DNA from: Azorinus chamasolen
Taxonomy: Eukaryota; Mollusca; Bivalvia; Cardiida; Solecurtidae
Assembly (NCBI GenBank): GCA_963576725.1
Contig: OY755247.1
Span: 18,354,526-18,418,525, forward strand
DNA: 64,000 nt
Reading direction: 5' to 3'
The notes beneath the pieces were generated by a model. It did no database searches. It saw nothing but the letters and a program-made list of their open reading frames with translations, and was not told the origin of the DNA. The translations under genes and the position numbers were made by a program. This document shows, one piece after another, positions 1 to 10,932 of this stretch (position 1 is its first letter; each line of letters begins with the position of its first letter).

Positions 1-74
1 TCTTGATTTCCATATTAAGGTGATATTATTTTTTTATAAAAAAAAAATGATGTGAATATCTTATTAAATAAAAA

Positions 75-1830
75 AAGGTACAGTTAATCCTCATTTTTGC
101 AGATTTGTAAAGTGCAACGGCCATAACTCTGTAAAGACAAACAGAATGAACCTCAAAATAAACTCAGCTTCAAATTTTGTTGCTTAAAACATTTGTTTTA
201 AGTTTCATTTATATCATTTTAATAGTTTTCCCAGAAAACAAAAGACAAACTAAAAGTTGACCGACCAACAAAGCAACGAACACACGGTTTTCAAGGACCA
301 TAACTTTAGAATAAAATGACATATCAAAACCCCCGCAATATATGTGAAAATTCACATTGAGGTTTAACCATATAAAAAATTGAAGTAAATATCATTTCAA
401 ATGAAAAAGTTATGGCTATCCTCATATTTGCATAGATTTGCATTATTTTTTAAGTGCAAGGGCCATAACTCCGAAACAACAAATCAAATGATCCTCAGAC
501 TCGACTTAGCTTCAGGTCTTGATGCATTAAACATGTGTATGAAGTTTCATAAATATCTGTCAAACTGTTTTGGCAGAAAACAGCGGACAAACTATTTGCA
601 TATATTTGCATTTTTTAAGTAAAAGGGCCATAACTCCGAAACGAAAAATCAAATAAACCTCAAAATCGACTCAGCTTCAGATCTTGATGCATTAAACATT
701 TTTATGAAGTTTCATTAATATCTCTCAAATTGTTTTCCCAGAAAACAGCGGACAAACTATTTGCATTATTTTTTAAGGACAAGGGCCATAACTCTGAAAC
801 GAAAAATCAAATGATCCTCAGAATCAATTCAGTTTCAGATCTTGATGCATTAAACATTTGTGTGAAATTTCATTAATATCTCTCAAATAGTTTTCCCAGA
901 AAACAGCGGACAAACTTTTTGCATATTTTTTAAGGACAAGGGCCATAACTCTGAAATGAAAAATCAAATGAACCTCAGAATCAACTCAGCTTCAGATCTT
1001 GAAGCATTAAACATTTGTGTGAAGTTTCATTAATATCTGTCAAATAGTTTTCCCAGAAAACAGCGGACACACTATTTGCATTATATTTTAAGGACAAGGG
1101 CCATAACTCTGAAACTAAAAATCAAATGATCCTCAGAATCAATTCAGTTTCAGATCTTGATGCATTAAACATGTGTGTGAAGTTTCATTAATATCTCTCA
1201 AATAGTTTTCCCAGAAAACAGCGGACAAACTATTTGCATGTATTTGCATTATTTTTAAGTAAAAGGGCCATAACTCCGAAACGACAAATCAAATGAACCC
1301 CAGAATCGACTCAGCTTCAGATCTTGATGCATTAAACATTTGTTTGAAGTTTCATTAATATCTCTCAGTTAGCTTTCCCAGAAAACAGCGGACAAACTAT
1401 TTGCATGTATTTGCATTATTTTTTAAGTAAAAGGGCCATAACTCCGAAACGACAAATCAAATGAACCTCAGAATCGACTCAGCTTCAGATTTTGATGCAT
1501 TAAACATTTGTTTGAAGTTTCATTAATATCTCTCAAATAGTTTTCCCAGAAAACAGCGGACAAACTATTTGCATATTTTTAAGGACAAGGGCCATAACTC
1601 TGAAATGAAAAATCAAATGAACCTCAGAATCAACTCAGCTTCAGATCTTGATGCGTTTAACATTTGTGTGAAGTTTCATTAATATCTGTCAAATAGTTTT
1701 CCCAGAAAACAGCGGACAAACAAAATGTTGACGGACGAACGAACGAACGAACGAACGAAAGAATGAACGAACGAACAGACGGACGGACAGGGTCACGACA
1801 ATATACGACCACCTTTATTAGGTGGGCGTA
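75..1830. repeat. Tandem array of ~155-167-bp units, pearl-like element
   Basis: The phrase GGGCCATAACTC recurs near 469, 628, 784, 939, 1099, 1266, 1433 and 1588, so units are about 155-167 bp; two more diverged units lie before 310. The array runs into an ACGA/GACG microsatellite (about 1731-1790) and ends in a short hairpin, CCACCT-N5-AGGTGG (1809-1825). This layout matches the bivalve pearl-type non-autonomous elements, possibly Helitron-related. A short open frame through it is repeat translation, not a gene. Confidence 0.8.
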
Positions 1831-1972
1831 TAAAAACAAATTAGAATACCAAATAATACCCAATTACGAATATTGCCAATACCCAATAAAAATTGCAAAT
1901 ACTCAATTCTGTAAAAAATCAAGGGGTAAATACCCAATTGCATCAAAACCTTATCTGTAACCCTGCAGAGTG

Positions 1973-2082
1973 TCAAACAGTTTGGATCCTGATGGGACAC
2001 CGAGTTACTCGGCGTCTCATCCGGATCCAAACTGTTTGCATGTGATATCATAAAACCGTCAATGTGGCACGGAAGGGGTTAA
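1973..2082 (+). mobile_element. Hairpin element, family D
   Basis: Hairpin at about 1973-2040 with arm CAAACAGTTTGGATCC and apex around GAGTTACTC. It is followed by a right arm ending in GGGGTTAA. The left terminus is not recognisable. Confidence 0.7.
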
Positions 2083-2100
2083 TAGGCGATTTTGAAAAAT

Positions 2101-2296
2101 GCAGTAAAAACTCAATACTACGAATTTATATATCAATGGAGAATTTATGTCTTTGTAAGCAGGTGGATTACTGACACATGATGAAAGTCATACGGAAAGC
2201 TCCTAGATGATATTTCTGCATGACTTTCACCCTGCATTAAGCAGCCACTTGTGTTAAAGGGCGAAAATAGTATGTAACAATCGGGTTTTCACTGTA
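2101..2296 (+). mobile_element. Hairpin element, family F
   Basis: Begins GCAGTAAAAACTC and ends GGTTTTCACTGTA, with the arm GCAGGTGG and the centre AAAGCTCCTAG inside. The left half of the hairpin is eroded (GATTACTGACACATGATG). Confidence 0.75.
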
Positions 2297-2568
2297 CATC
2301 GAATTCGCACTGTGCGTGCGTTGTAATTTCAGTCATGTCAAGGGCGATTTTCAAGATGTATATCTTTCTATATCACTATATCTGTGAGTGTGGCAAGGTT
2401 AATGCCAAAGTAAAGCACCCAGTTAAAACATGCACTATTGTTGATGTCGTGGGCACGAGCAACAGCCAAAACAAAGCATGCCATTGGCTTTTGAAACAAT
2501 TGACGATCTAACAGGAAGATTTATTAGTTATAAGCGTTTTACACTGAGTTATTATTTACCAATGAGAA
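2297..2568. other. No recognisable feature
   Basis: I see no open frame, hairpin or known repeat here. Confidence 0.5.
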
Positions 2569-2823
2569 TTAACCCTTCGCTTGCTATTCATGTCAATATA
2601 CCTACCCGTAAATAGTGAAGACCCAGATGAGACAGCTCTTACAGGAGCTGTCTCATCAGGGTATGCACTATTTACAAGTTGATTCTGCAACCAATGCACT
2701 CCACGGCAGTGATTGCACAGCGAATTTAAATACTTGTACACAGTGAAGATATATGTAATTATACAACAGGGCATGGTAAAGAACGAGAAATGTATTTTAA
2801 AATTCGTAAATGTACTATATTAA
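2569..2823 (+). mobile_element. Hairpin element, family C (diverged right end)
   Basis: Starts TTAACCCTTCGCTTGC, with hairpin arm AATAGTGAAGACCCAGATGA and centre CAGCTCTTACAGGAGCTG. The right end has lost the usual AAGGGTTAA; an ATTAACC follows. It is the most diverged of the five C copies in the window. Confidence 0.8.
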
Positions 2824-3064
2824 CCTTTTTATTCTATGGATATTAATGTCAAAATTAATGACTGTATGCATATTGATTAGCTGATTTTTATAATGAACAG
2901 GAGAATTGTTACCATGGAAGAAACTGTAGAAACTGATATTCATGAAGTCATTACTTCTTACATGAATATTCATGAAGTCATTACTTCTTACATGAATATT
3001 TATGACATGAATATTATTGAAGGCATTACTTCTTTCACGAATATTCATGAAGCAAAGAGATAAA
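2820..3064. mobile_element. Family B derivative, long arm to long arm, hairpin lost
   Basis: The left side is a B2 long arm up to CCATGGAAGAAACTGTAG. The right side is a B2 long-arm end in the opposite orientation (ATTCATGAAGTCATTACTTC). There is no central hairpin between them. A 30-bp segment is repeated twice in tandem at about 2938-2998. Confidence 0.65.
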
Positions 3065-3112
3065 CCCCGCGTTTCTTATCATCGACAGTATACCATAAAA
3101 TAAAACAGGCTT

Positions 3113-3139
3113 ACAGTAAAACTTCTATAAAGCGACCAG
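3113..3139 (+). mobile_element. Left-end fragment, family E/F
   Basis: TACAGTAAAACTTCTATAAA matches the TA-flanked terminus. The rest is missing, cut by the adjoining A element. Confidence 0.5.
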
Positions 3140-3387
3140 TTAAGCCATAACCTCATAGGCTATTTTTAGACCCAGCCGCTTTGAATAAATCTACCGAAAA
3201 GGAGCGTTTACTAGAGAAAATGACAATTTTAGAATTGTATGGTTTTGAAACCATTGTAATAAGTAGAGCAAATGCTCTATTTATCACAATAGTTTCAAAA
3301 AGTGGCTTTTACATAGGTGTAGAAATTAGTATTTCAGGAGGAAAGGGATATGTCCTTTTACAGGGACACAGGACACCAATAGGTTAA
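3140..3387 (+). mobile_element. Hairpin element, family A
   Basis: TTAA at both ends. The left arm includes GGCTATTTTTAGACCC and ACCGAAAAGGAGC. The hairpin lacks the central GCTCC-GGAGC part and goes directly from TAGAGC to AAATGCTC. Confidence 0.85.
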
Positions 3388-3470
3388 CATTTTACCTCAA
3401 GAAGATTCGTATAAGAAATAATTACACCATGGATTGGACATAATAAACAGGGTAGTTTTTGACAATGACT

Positions 3471-3588
3471 TTAACCCATTCCCTCACAGGCTAATTTAGA
3501 CCGAACCTCTTTGAATAAATCTACCGAAAAGGAGCATTTACTAGAGAAAAAATGTTAGAATTGTGTAGTAATGAAACCAATGTGATAA
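3471..3588 (+). mobile_element. Hairpin element, family A, truncated
   Basis: TTAACCCATTCCCTCACAGG starts a normal A left arm. It breaks off inside the hairpin arm, after AATGTGATAAAA, where the pearl-like element at 3589 begins. I do not find its right half after 4173. Confidence 0.8.
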
Positions 3589-4173
3589 AAATAACCCCCT
3601 TAAAATGAATTTAGAGTTACAACCCTTGCTGACTGCACATCCTCTCATCATCCTCTATCCACATATAAATTTCTCAGTTGTCCCTACGTTATACTTGAGA
3701 AGTTATGCTCCGAACAAAAATTGCTTCTGAAAAGTAAATAAGGGGAATAAATCCCTCAAAAATGACTTTAGAGTTACAACCCTTGTTGACTGCACGTCCT
3801 CTCATCGCCCTCTATCCATATATAAAGTTTCACAGTTGTGCTTACAATACTTGACAAGTTATGCTCCGGACAAAACAAATGCTTCTGAAAAATAACTAAG
3901 GGGACTAACTCCCTCAAAAATGAATCAAGAGTTACAACCCTTCTTTACTGCACATCCTCTCATCACCCTCTATCCACATATAAAGTTTCACAGTTGTGCC
4001 TATAACACTTTAGGAAATTAGGAGTAAAGTTCCGGACAAAAATTCGGACGGACGGAAGGACATGGCATCTCCAGTATACCCCCATACCCCCCCCCCCCAA
4101 AAAAAAAAAAAAACAACCAAAAAAACAACAACAACAAAAAAAAAAAAAAACTTCGTTTGTGGGGGTATATTTA
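3589..4173. mobile_element. Pearl-like element with three ~150-bp units
   Basis: Units start near 3595, 3745 and 3905 (GAGTTACAACCCTT), followed by GGACGGACGGAAGGAC. The end region has a homopolymer run (C then A, about 4088-4150) and the terminal motif GTTTGTGGGGGTATA. The homopolymer could be an assembly weak point. Confidence 0.75.
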
Positions 4174-4298
4174 TGACAGTAATACTGTTTAAGCGATTGA
4201 ACTTCTATATTTCAAACTTCAAGGGACCATACAAATTAGTTAGAGATAACAGACGCACGAGTCATCCGACTTATTATCTGACCAATGTATCAAGTTCA

Positions 4299-4528
4299 CA
4301 GCTTAATGCCGGTCTAAAGTAATGCTGGAAGCTCCTGTAGCAGCTTTCAGCATTACTTTCGACCTGCATTAAGCTGTCACATGTGTTTTAGATATATGTA
4401 ATGGTACATTTTAGAATAATTCTGTATTGTAAATTTTGGAAGGACTGAACTTTCAGTTCGAGTTATCCAGTAGTTCGAGTTATCAGAGTTCGAGTTATCA
4501 GAGTTCGAGATATCAAGGTTCAACTGTA
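4299..4528 (+). mobile_element. Hairpin element, family I (pogo-like end)
   Basis: The hairpin around 4304-4376 has the centre AAGCTCCTGTAGCAGCTTT. The right end carries GTTCGAGTTATC repeated three times and closes with AAGGTTCAACTGTA. In reverse complement that end reads TACAGTTGAACCTTGATATC, the form of a pogo/Tigger terminus. A second copy lies near 63212. Confidence 0.7.
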
Positions 4529-4707
4529 TTTTATTTATTACACTTATAAAGAATGTGAAGAAATAGATTTCCATGACAAAAGCAGTTTGGACAATGTTAA
4601 GACAACTTCTGTAGGAGATAGTATCTCAGGATCTGCTCTGTTTGTTTATGAAATGATAAAAATCCAAGTCTACAGTTTCTATCATGGTTTTTACCTTGTA
4701 AATGGTT

Positions 4708-4916
4708 TACAGTAAAACCTCTCTATAAACGCCATTAAATTATGTTAATTGGTTGGTATTTAGTAGCAGGTGGCTGCTTAAAGCAAGGTGAAAGTAAAAC
4801 AGAACGCTCCTATAAGAGCGTTCTGTTTTACTTTCACCTTGCTTTAAGCAGTCACCTGTCTTTAACATACAATACTTGATGTAATTCAATGGCCGTTATA
4901 GAGAGGTTTTAATGTA
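4708..4916 (+). mobile_element. Hairpin element, family E, complete
   Basis: Bounded by TACAGTAAAACCTC and GAGGTTTTAATGTA. The long stem contains GCAGGTGGCTGCTTAAAGCA and the centre AACGCTCCTATAAGAGCGTT. The ends read as a Tc1/pogo-type inverted repeat with TA duplication. Confidence 0.85.
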
Positions 4917-4986
4917 TATCATTATAAAAATAGACTACATATACTTAATATTTATGATGTCATGTTCCTTATTACCTGAAGTGTTA

Positions 4987-5201
4987 TTAACTCTTTCGCT
5001 GCCATTTTTTGTCGTCTGCAATTTTTGTCGTCTGCTACAATTTGATTTTCTTCCCCCTCATTTTGGTTGGAGAAAATATTGTCACCGTAACAAACAGTTT
5101 GGATCCTGATGAGACGCCGAGTTACTCGACGTCTCATCTGGATCCAAACTATTTGCATGGGTAATCAATCACAGATGCGACATTGGCGTCGAAATAGTTA
5201 A
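4987..5201 (+). mobile_element. Hairpin element, family D, complete
   Basis: TTAACTCTTTCGCTGCC at the left and GTCGAAATAGTTAA at the right give imperfect inverted ends with TTAA. The hairpin (about 5091-5158) has arm CAAACAGTTTGGATCC and stem GAGACGCCGAGTTACTCG. Confidence 0.85.
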
Positions 5202-5365
5202 AAAAAAAGTACGTCTTCTTTCTCTTTCGTATCGTTGGGTAAGCGGTTAAAAATACACCATCTTTCTCTTTCGTATCACTAAGGGTTCTTGTGAATATGA
5301 TATACTATGTATGTTGTCACGTTCTCCTCGCTGAAGGGGGAAGTAATGTACGCATGTCATTATCC
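5202..5365. other. No recognisable feature
   Basis: Contains a direct repeat of CTTTCTCTTTCGTATC about 46 bp apart. Nothing else is seen. Confidence 0.4.
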
Positions 5366-5590
5366 CTAACCCTCATACAAACCTTTTACTCGCCTTTGCA
5401 AACAGATTAGACCCAGATCATCCGATCAGGATCTACTATGTTTGCTAATGAAAGTATAATAGATCTGACTCTACAATTTCCACTGATAGCAAAGTATCCA
5501 ATGTACATAGGCTCTTATAAAACTTCAGCTAATACAAATTCATGACGTTATTATTTCATACATGAATAGTGTACAGAGAAAGGGTTTTAA
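5366..5590 (-). mobile_element. Hairpin element, family B2
   Basis: Short arm first (CGCCTTTGCAAACAGATTAG), then a shortened hairpin lacking most of the GGCTCC centre, then the long arm. It ends in AAAGGGTTTTAACCC, running into the next C element. Confidence 0.7.
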
Positions 5591-5836
5591 CCCTTCGCTT
5601 GCTATTCACGTCAATATACCTACCTGTAAATAGTGAAGACCCAGATGAGACAGCTCCTGCAGGAGCTGTCTCATCAGGGTCTGCACTATTTACAAGTTGA
5701 TTGTGCAACCAGTGCACTCCACAGCAGTGATTGCACAGCGAAATACTTGTACACAGTGAAGATATATGTAATTATACAACAGGGCATGGGTAAAGAAGGA
5801 GAAATGTATTTTAAAATCCAGCAAGAGAAGGGTTAA
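5587..5836 (+). mobile_element. Hairpin element, family C, complete
   Basis: TTAACCCTTCGCTTGC to GAGAAGGGTTAA, 250 bp, with the centre CAGCTCCTGCAGGAGCTG. It is nearly identical to the copies at 51770 and 60841, which suggests recent movement. Confidence 0.9.
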
Positions 5837-5846
5837 GTCCCGGGCA

Positions 5847-6089
5847 CAGTAGGACACGTCCTAAGCAGTCATTCATTTATTGAACATAGGAGTGTTAAAA
5901 GGAAGATGGTTGCTAGTGCATGACAAAAATATACAAACAGCTTCTTATCATTAAACAGGGCGGTAATAATACAGAAAGCTCCTATAGGGCCTTTCTGCAT
6001 TATATTTGACCTGCACAAAGCTACCATCTGCCGAACAAATCCATAATTAGACCTCTTTTTGATGACCACTTCAGACAGGTTTTACTGTA
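5847..6089 (+). mobile_element. Hairpin element, family K
   Basis: CAGTAGGACACGTCCTAAGC at the left and CAGGTTTTACTGTA at the right. The inner hairpin has AGAAAGCTCCTATAGGGCC, so the core is slightly damaged. A flanking part reads TTAGACCTCTTTTTGATG, seen again at 44600. Confidence 0.75.
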
Positions 6090-6358
6090 TTCAAATACAA
6101 GAATTCCCCTAGACTGCTACAGTTTACAGTTTATTGAATCACTCAGCACATATACAACATGTGACATGAGGAAGAAAATACAACAAAAATGTGATTATTA
6201 CAATAAGAGACAAGGCTGTGGGTTATACATGTACATATAATAATAATAAAAAACAATTTCACAAGATAAACATGTCAAAAAAAAGAACAGCAGGTACCCA
6301 TATAAGAACAATGGGCACGTGCAAATGTCAGCAATCGTTTCATTTGTATATTTCTAAG

Positions 6359-6566
6359 TACAGTAAAACCCGGCAAATGCGACCACCTGAAAGAGGTATA
6401 ATTTTGGTTGCTAGATGCAGGTGGTAGCTTAATGCAGGACAAAAGTAATGCAGAAAGCTCATAGAGGAGCTTTCTGCATTACTTTTGTCCTGCATTAAGC
6501 AACCACCTGCTTATGAAGACAACCATGTTGATTCATTAAGTGGTCGCATTAGAGAGGTTTTACTGT
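6359..6566 (+). mobile_element. Hairpin element, family F, complete
   Basis: TACAGTAAAACCCGGCAAAT to GAGAGGTTTTACTGTA with TA at both edges. The stem runs from GCAGGTGGTAGCTTAATGCA to its complement, with the centre AAAGCTCATAGAGGAGCTTT. Confidence 0.85.
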
Positions 6567-6763
6567 ATTTTGGTCGCCAGTTCAGAACTACGTATATAAA
6601 TTTGCTTAATCTAAGGATAATACTTTCATCATTCTCATTCATGAGAAACTTGAAACTAAGACAGTTAGAATGTCTTGTATATTTATAAGGTATTAGCTGT
6701 TTACGTAATTGACTGAAGCGGGCACATTTCAGTAAGTAATGGAATTCGTCGGCAATGCTGAAA

Positions 6764-6953
6764 CAGAGCTACAACTAAAGGTACGTACCCAAATACTAAA
6801 TTCGTCATTTCTCCACCAAACCACCGTTACCGAGTTACTCGACGTCTCGTCTGCTTCCAAGTTTGTTATTGTAATGTCTGTCAAATCGCGCATAACAGAC
6901 GATAATATTAACGTTAATATTTAGTCACATCGAAAGTAAAACGTCATGCGTCT
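6764..6953. mobile_element. Fused fragments of G and D
   Basis: CAGAGCTACAACTAAAGGTA up to CTCCACCAAACC is the G left arm. From about 6832 the sequence switches to the D apex, CCGAGTTACTCGACGTCTCG. The joint is inside the hairpins of both families. Confidence 0.6.
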
Positions 6954-7054
6954 AACCTTTTCAACTCCGAATTTTCCAATGGACTATTCCTGAATTCAAG
7001 GAGGTCAAGCTTACTGTGAATATTCATGGAATGTTTTGAAGAAAATCTTAACCT

Positions 7055-7126
7055 GGCAAACATTGAAGACTCAGATGAGAGGGTTCATCTAGAATCCCTC
7101 TCATTTGGGTCTACACTGTTTGTAAA
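7055..7126. mobile_element. Isolated hairpin related to B and C
   Basis: GCAAACATTGAAGACTCAGA pairs with TTTGGGTCTACACTGTTTGT around an apex TTCATCTAGAA. The arm resembles B and C, but neither flank matches them. Confidence 0.55.
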
Positions 7127-7432
7127 GAATATAAGTGACTTGTTTCTTACATATTTTAATTAGTGAAACATAGTTCCCGATGCTCCAAACTTTCAATCTA
7201 AAATGTTAAACTGGCATTGGTATAGTTTTGTATTTAATTCAGACACAATAATTATAAAGATGCGCAAAAAACGTCCAATCAAGTACGTTGAAATAGCAAG
7301 GGAGTTAATTATAGCTATGCTTCATAATCTCTTATACATATAGCCTCCCTTATTTCATGAAAAAAAAGAATGGCAAGAGAACTAATTATTTCTCCATCTA
7401 AGTCATCTCTAGTAACTACACGATAAAACCAT

Positions 7433-7619
7433 TACAGTAAGACCTCTCTATAACGGCCACTAAATTACATCAAGTATTTTGCGTTAAAGGCAGGTGGGTG
7501 CTTAAAACAAGGTGAAAGTGAAACAGAACGCTCCTATAGGAGCGTTCTATTTTACTTTCACCTTGCTTTAAGCACAATTTAACACAATCTAGTGGCCGTT
7601 ATAGAGAGGTTTTATTGTA
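7433..7619 (+). mobile_element. Hairpin element, family E
   Basis: TACAGTAAGACCTCTCTATA to GAGGTTTTATTGTA with the centre AACGCTCCTATAGGAGCGTT. The right arm has lost the GCAGCCACCTG segment. Confidence 0.85.
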
Positions 7620-7635
7620 CTTGATATAAACGTTT

Positions 7636-7829
7636 CTCACACCTTTGCAATCAGAGTACATCCACACTTGTCGGCTCAGGTAGGATCCGTCTAATCAGGG
7701 TTTACCGTTTGCTTTTGAAATAATATAGATAAAATGCCTTCGATCAATGACTATAATGGCGTTATAAAATTCAGTTAATGAATATTCATGATGTCTTGAA
7801 TGCTTGTATAAATATTCACGAGGTAAAGT
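7636..7829 (-). mobile_element. Family B2, degenerate
   Basis: Short arm (CACACCTTTGCAATCAGAGT), a decayed hairpin and a long arm ending ATTCACGAGGTAAAG. Termini are lost. Confidence 0.6.
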
Positions 7830-7912
7830 GTAAATGGTCAATTCCTTCGAGACTGACATGGTGTATGCGTCTTAATCATAGAATCTACACAGACATTCTA
7901 CCGTGTAATATT

Positions 7913-8181
7913 TTCCTTCATATTATAAACGTTTTACACGAATTTGCAAATAGAGTAGACCCAGATCAGACGGCTCCTATAGGAGCCGTCTGATCTGGGT
8001 CAACTCTTTTTTGCTTTTGGCATGGTACAGATCCGATTCTACAGTTTTGTCAAAGCAAAGCACATTCTTGAAAAAAAAATCTTTATAAAACATTCAGCTA
8101 ATAAATTTTTATATTCATGATGTAATAAATATCCATGATGTCAACATTCCATACAAGAATATTGGAAACGGAAAGGGTTAA
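7913..8181 (-). mobile_element. Hairpin element, family B2
   Basis: The hairpin at about 7944-8014 is nearly perfect. It is an exception to the usual stem asymmetry: both arms carry the CCCAGATC form. The right end is GGAAAGGGTTAA; the left end is eroded. Confidence 0.8.
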
Positions 8182-8285
8182 TATTGAAAGTGACAGTGGT
8201 GTGGATTTTATTTACATTGAAAGGAACAGAAGATGTTGCAAATTGTGTAATAAACGCTTAATAGGCGACGAGTTGCGTTATCATT

Positions 8286-8524
8286 TTAACCCTTTCCCTG
8301 TTTAATATTCATGTAAGAAATAATGACATCACATCATGCATATTAATAGCTGATCTTTTTATAATGGCGTATGCACACGGGATGTTTTAGTTCAGGCAGA
8401 AACTGTAGAATAAGATCTGTATAATACCACAAGCAAATAGAGCAAACCCTATAGGAGCCGTCTGGTCTGGGTTTACTCTATTTACAAATGCGTCAAATGA
8501 TATTTATATAAAGGAAAAGGTTAC
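8286..8524 (+). mobile_element. Hairpin element, family B2, shortened hairpin
   Basis: TTAACCCTTTCCCTG starts the element. One side of the stem lost the CTGATCAGACGGCTC segment, so the core reads AACCCTATAGGAGCCGTC. The right end is GGAAAAGGTTA. Confidence 0.75.
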
Positions 8525-8718
8525 ATTTTTTCAAAGCCGAAAGAAAGACGTACATAGAGACGGTTTTACAAATATCCAAAACCGACTGAATTCAGACAAC
8601 GTATGAATGCAAAGAATAGATCAACTCTGATCAAACTATCATTGTTCTGTAAGAAATACTCCATACATGCAACATCATAATTTTTCTCATTCTCCAGAGC
8701 AACATATGAAGATGTGTG

Positions 8719-8907
8719 CTCAACTACTAAATTCGTCTTTTCTCCACCAAACCCTATGTTGTGGCCACTCTTTAGATTCGTATCTTCGTTTATAGAATCG
8801 ACTCGAAGAGACGAATCTAAAGAGTGGTCAAAACACAGCGTTTTCTGGAGAAATAACGGAGTTTTCTGGAAAGTATTTTAATTTACGCATCTTATCTGGA
8901 ACTCTGG
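8719..8907 (+). mobile_element. Hairpin element, family G
   Basis: A stem of ACTCTTTAGATTCGT and its complement, flanked by CTCCACCAAACCC and the right arm TTTACGCATCTTATCTGGA. The apex is longer than in other copies (TATCTTCGTTTATAGAATCG). Confidence 0.75.
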
Positions 8908-9086
8908 ATGACGCATGTGACGTTGTCGTATGTAAATAACCTGTCGAACGGACGTCACGCGAGATGAACCAAATAGAGAGGTATGTCCAGTAAACATTCA
9001 GTGATGTTTACATGCCTAACGTAATGCACTATGGTTGACATTGAAACATTAAAACGTCTAGCGACATGAATTTGGGAACTTCCCGT

Positions 9087-9316
9087 CTAAACCCATTCCC
9101 TCATAGGCTATTTTTAGATCCAACCTCTTTGAATAAGTCTACCGAAAAGGAGCATTAACTAGAGAAAAGGAAAATTTTAGAATTTTTGAGCTTGAAACCA
9201 TTGTGATAAATAGAGCATTTGCTCCTATAGGAGCAAATGCTCTATTTATCACAATGGTTTCACAAAGTGACTATTACAGAGTCACCAAAAGTGATCAATA
9301 TGAGGGAATGGGTTAA
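9087..9316 (+). mobile_element. Hairpin element, family A, complete
   Basis: A good reference copy. It has left arm with GGCTATTTTTAGATCC, hairpin 9190-9271 with a perfect TTTGCTCCTATAGGAGCAAA centre, and right end TGAGGGAATGGGTTAA. The left flank is CTAA rather than TTAA. Confidence 0.9.
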
Positions 9317-9436
9317 GCATTCCAAAATATAACCCCCGCCCGGCTGCTCAACAACGTGACGGCTAAAACGTCAGTGCATTATACGTGTAAAACAAGGAAC
9401 TTGTAGAACTAGAAAATTGTGTCTGTAAGACACAGT

Positions 9437-10310
9437 GATGCCCCCGTGGTGGTGCTTGCCTAGCTGCACGTAAAACTCCTAAGTCATTTGACATTGACCT
9501 TGGGTTTGCGGGCAGCATGCCATAGACTTGGTGCATGATGAAAGTATGGATATAGTTAAATGTGTATGCAATTCCAAGCCAATAGCCATAGCGGTTAGTG
9601 AGATATAGGACGATGAAAAACTGTGTCAACCAACTGCACGTAAAATTCCTAAGTAATTTGACCTTTACCTCGGGCTTACAGGCAGCCTGGGATGGTGCGC
9701 AATGAAAGTATGAATGGTGTTTAATGTGTATATATGCAATTCCGTGACAATAGCTACAGTGGTTAGGGAGATATAAGACAATGAAAAAAATGTGACAACC
9801 AAGTGCACATAAAATTCCTAAGTCATTTGACCTTGACATTGGGTTTGCGTGCTGCATGGGTTGGGTGTGCAATGACAGTATATATGGTATTTAATGTGTA
9901 TATGCAATTCTATGCGAGTAGCTACAGTACGTGGTTAGGGAGATATAAAACGATGAAAAAACTGTGACAACCAACTGCACGTAAATGTGACAACCAACTG
10001 CACGTAAAGGTTCCAAGTATTTCCTAAGTCATTTGACTGCACGTAAATTTTCAAGTCATTTGACATTGACCTTGAGCTTGCAGGCAGCATGGTTGGGGTG
10101 TCAGCATGATAGCACAGATGATGATTTACGTGTATGTGAAGTTTCATGTGTACAAGTGTAGAGTGAGTGAGTTGGGTTTTACGTCCGACATATAACACTT
10201 TATAGCAAAGCGTGACGCACGGGCGGACAGACATACAGGCGGACAGACAGATGGACGGACATGTGCAAAACATAATTCCCCCCTGACTGTCGTCACGGGG
10301 CATAAAGGGA
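9437..10310. mobile_element. Pearl-like element with ~168-bp units
   Basis: CTGCACGTAAA-type unit starts recur near 9463, 9632, 9800 and 9974, followed by a partial unit. Then come GGCGGACAGACA microsatellite-like sequence (about 10218-10262) and the end motif CACGGGGCATAAAGGG, mirrored at the start by GATGCCCCCGTGG. Long minus-strand frames here only reflect the repeat. Confidence 0.75.
10158..10199 (-). mobile_element. SINE 3' tail fragment
   Basis: GAGTGAGTGAGTTGGGTTTT then ACGTCCGACA is the reverse complement of the tail of the full SINE at 20213-20525. Only the tail is present, inside the pearl-like element. Confidence 0.7.
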
Positions 10311-10390
10311 TTCGTTAAACGCACACACTGGAATTATACCATACGATCCCAGCATGTGCCTTCAACGAAACAAAACGAGTAACTATGAAT

Positions 10391-10535
10391 CTACATGTAG
10401 TCGCACTTATACTCAATGACTTTTCTGAAGTCGAGTAATTGGAGAGGCGCCATTAGGGGTACGACAGACAGAATTCGACAACCTCCTTCCGTCTCCAGAT
10501 TTGGGAGGTCGTCATCATAGAGTACTATATCCTTT
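10391..10535 (-). CDS. Possible terminal exon, unknown protein
   Basis: On the minus strand a pyrimidine-rich tract (the CTTC microsatellite at 10549-10586) leads to GACGACAG, a fair splice acceptor. An open frame follows, coding for KDIVLYDDDLPNLETEGG and on to a stop, 48 residues. It does not look like repeat translation and has a plausible composition, but I do not recognise it and can find no other exon nearby. It may equally be chance. Confidence 0.2.
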
Positions 10536-10548
10536 CTGTCGTCACACA

Positions 10549-10586
10549 AGAAAAGAAGGAAGAAAAGAAGGAAGAAAAGAAGGAAG
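10549..10586. repeat. Microsatellite, 12-bp purine unit
   Basis: Three units of AAAAGAAGGAAG. Confidence 0.85.
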
Positions 10587-10932
10587 CATGGTGATGATTG
10601 TAGAGGGATCAACCACCAAACATACAGTGCGTTGCAATATCGTTAGTAGTCTGTTTTTTCAAATTATACATGTATTCTCATTTCATTCAAGACAAGCAGA
10701 GAGCAAAGCAAAAATTGTCCGCGTTACAACAATATTTCTGGTCGCTGCATCTGTCTTTAATATGTTCCTTTCAGTAATTTCCCGATAAGAAAGGAGGTTA
10801 ATCTTTAGCTAGTAATTACATATCTGTCAATCTTACCTCAATAGTGTGCAAGTCACTTGAAGGAAAATACAGAATAATAGACGAGTGGACAGAAGCTCTG
10901 GATAGTGGTCTTGGAATTGACTGTATCTACAT
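10587..10932. other. No recognisable feature
   Basis: I see no repeat family or convincing frame between the microsatellite and the next B element. Confidence 0.4.

Noticed and set aside
4083..4155. Lysine-rich coding segment
   Set aside because: It is a C-run and A-run microsatellite in the pearl-like element.
5633..5836. Frames of 60-69 codons starting MKTQMRQLLQELSHQ in each C copy
   Set aside because: They occur because C copies are nearly identical; they cross the palindrome and have no independent support.
9363..10324. Two minus-strand frames of 169 and 129 codons
   Set aside because: They follow the ~168-bp unit of the pearl-like element, with the same words repeated in translation.
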